Assembly (NCBI GenBank): GCA_009177215.1
Contig: WFLY01000219.1
Location: 1-6,268, forward strand
Direction of reading: 5' to 3'
Length of the DNA: 6,268 nucleotides
Source of the DNA: Bacillota bacterium
GTDB taxonomy: Bacteria > Bacillota > Clostridia > Lachnospirales > Lachnospiraceae
Shown: positions 6,073 to 6,268 of the stretch, one piece after another
Layout of the letters: each line of letters begins with the position of its first letter
How positions within the stretch are numbered: the stretch's first letter is position 1
Notes under the pieces: generated by a model
Seen by the model: the letters and a program-made list of their open reading frames with translations, nothing else
What the model was told of the DNA's origin: nothing
Database searches by the model: none
Position numbers and translations under genes: made by a program

Positions 6073-6089
6073 TACATTCCACCAATGTA
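6073..6089. promoter_or_regulatory. Operator-like dyad in the leader region upstream of the adenylyltransferase gene
   Basis: TACATTCCACCAATGTA has perfect six-base arms around a five-base centre. It lies about 75 bases upstream of the predicted -35 of the minus-strand gene, in a stretch (5998-6139) where I see no gene. It could be a binding site for an unidentified regulator or chance. The rest of that stretch shows only two TTGACT hexamers (6020-6025 and 6098-6103, plus strand) with no usable -10. Confidence 0.2.
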
Positions 6090-6139
6090 TGAATTGTTTG
6101 ACTAAACTGTTATGTCCTGCCGCAACCATTCATAAAAAT

Positions 6140-6177
6140 GACCCCGCCTGTCAGATATTTACCTGACAGGCGGGGTC
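6140..6177 (-). terminator. Strong intrinsic terminator of the minus-strand gene at the right edge
   Basis: GACCCCGCCTGTCAG (6140-6154) and CTGACAGGCGGGGTC (6163-6177) form a perfect 15-bp GC-rich stem with an eight-base loop. On the minus strand the hairpin is followed by ATTTTTAT (6132-6139), the expected U tract; the plus-strand side has none. It lies 23 bases after the stop of the partial gene at 6201-6268 and isolates it from the adenylyltransferase gene. Confidence 0.88.
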
Positions 6178-6200
6178 TCCGTCATCCCAAAAATATTATA

Positions 6201-6268
6201 TCAGGTCGTCACAATCACGCCGCCGTCATTGGCATACATGCTGCTTACTCCTCTTGCTTCCAGAATCA
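6201..6268 (-). CDS. C-terminal end of an unidentified protein (partial, 5' end outside window)
   Basis: One minus-strand frame runs from the window edge to a TGA at 6201-6203, giving the last 21 residues, ILEARGVSSMYANDGG then VIVTT. The other two frames carry stops within this stretch. The position just ahead of a strong minus-strand terminator supports a real gene end. The tail is too short to assign a family, and I do not recognise it. Confidence 0.55.
   Translation of the reverse strand, partial: ILEARGVSSMYANDGGVIVTT

Noticed and set aside
5939..6085. Upstream extension of the adenylyltransferase to codon 6085
   Set aside because: The MRTEKEM start at 5938 matches the family and has GGAGGT seven bases upstream; the extension overlaps the predicted promoter.

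Overview
The window looks like chromosomal DNA from a Gram-positive member of the Clostridia, most plausibly a Lachnospiraceae-type gut anaerobe. The reasons are the GGAGG-type ribosome binding sites, moderate G+C, a VanR/BceR-like regulator tail coupled to a VKNTS-type sensor kinase, a LytTR regulator, a DUF1294 membrane protein and a chromosomal-style ANT(6) adenylyltransferase. The genus cannot be fixed from the sequence alone.

Layout, left to right. Positions 1-138 (+) are the C-terminal winged helix of an OmpR-family response regulator. It overlaps the TTG start of a large six-pass membrane histidine kinase (113-2224, +), so the two form a translationally coupled two-component pair. A 205-base AT-rich intergenic region (2225-2429) follows. 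It holds ARG-box-like palindromes, a run of ATRCA half-sites spaced by about 10 or 20 bp, and a good sigma-A-type promoter. These lead into argG, argininosuccinate synthase (2430-3653, +). A longer open frame reaches back to 2250, but that extension is regulatory DNA and not protein. A small DUF1294 membrane protein (3738-4025, +) and a LytTR response regulator without a kinase partner (4133-4846, +) come next.

The right part is on the minus strand. Immediately convergent with the LytTR gene lies a decayed fragment of a histidine kinase ATPase domain (4843-about 5077), with an in-frame stop and a frameshift. It abuts the 3' end of an intact aminoglycoside 6-adenylyltransferase-like gene (5078-5938), which has its own promoter and RBS. 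A leader region of about 260 bases follows. It contains a small dyad and a strong intrinsic terminator (6140-6177) that serves a minus-strand gene entering from the right edge, of which only the last 21 codons are visible.

The genes do not form one pathway: a signalling pair, an arginine-biosynthesis gene, a membrane protein of unknown function, an orphan regulator and a predicted antibiotic-modifying enzyme sit side by side. The most interesting points are the phased operator array upstream of argG and the kinase remnant wedged between the LytTR gene and the adenylyltransferase gene. I saw no convincing new multi-gene system, CRISPR array, tRNA, rRNA or insertion sequence.
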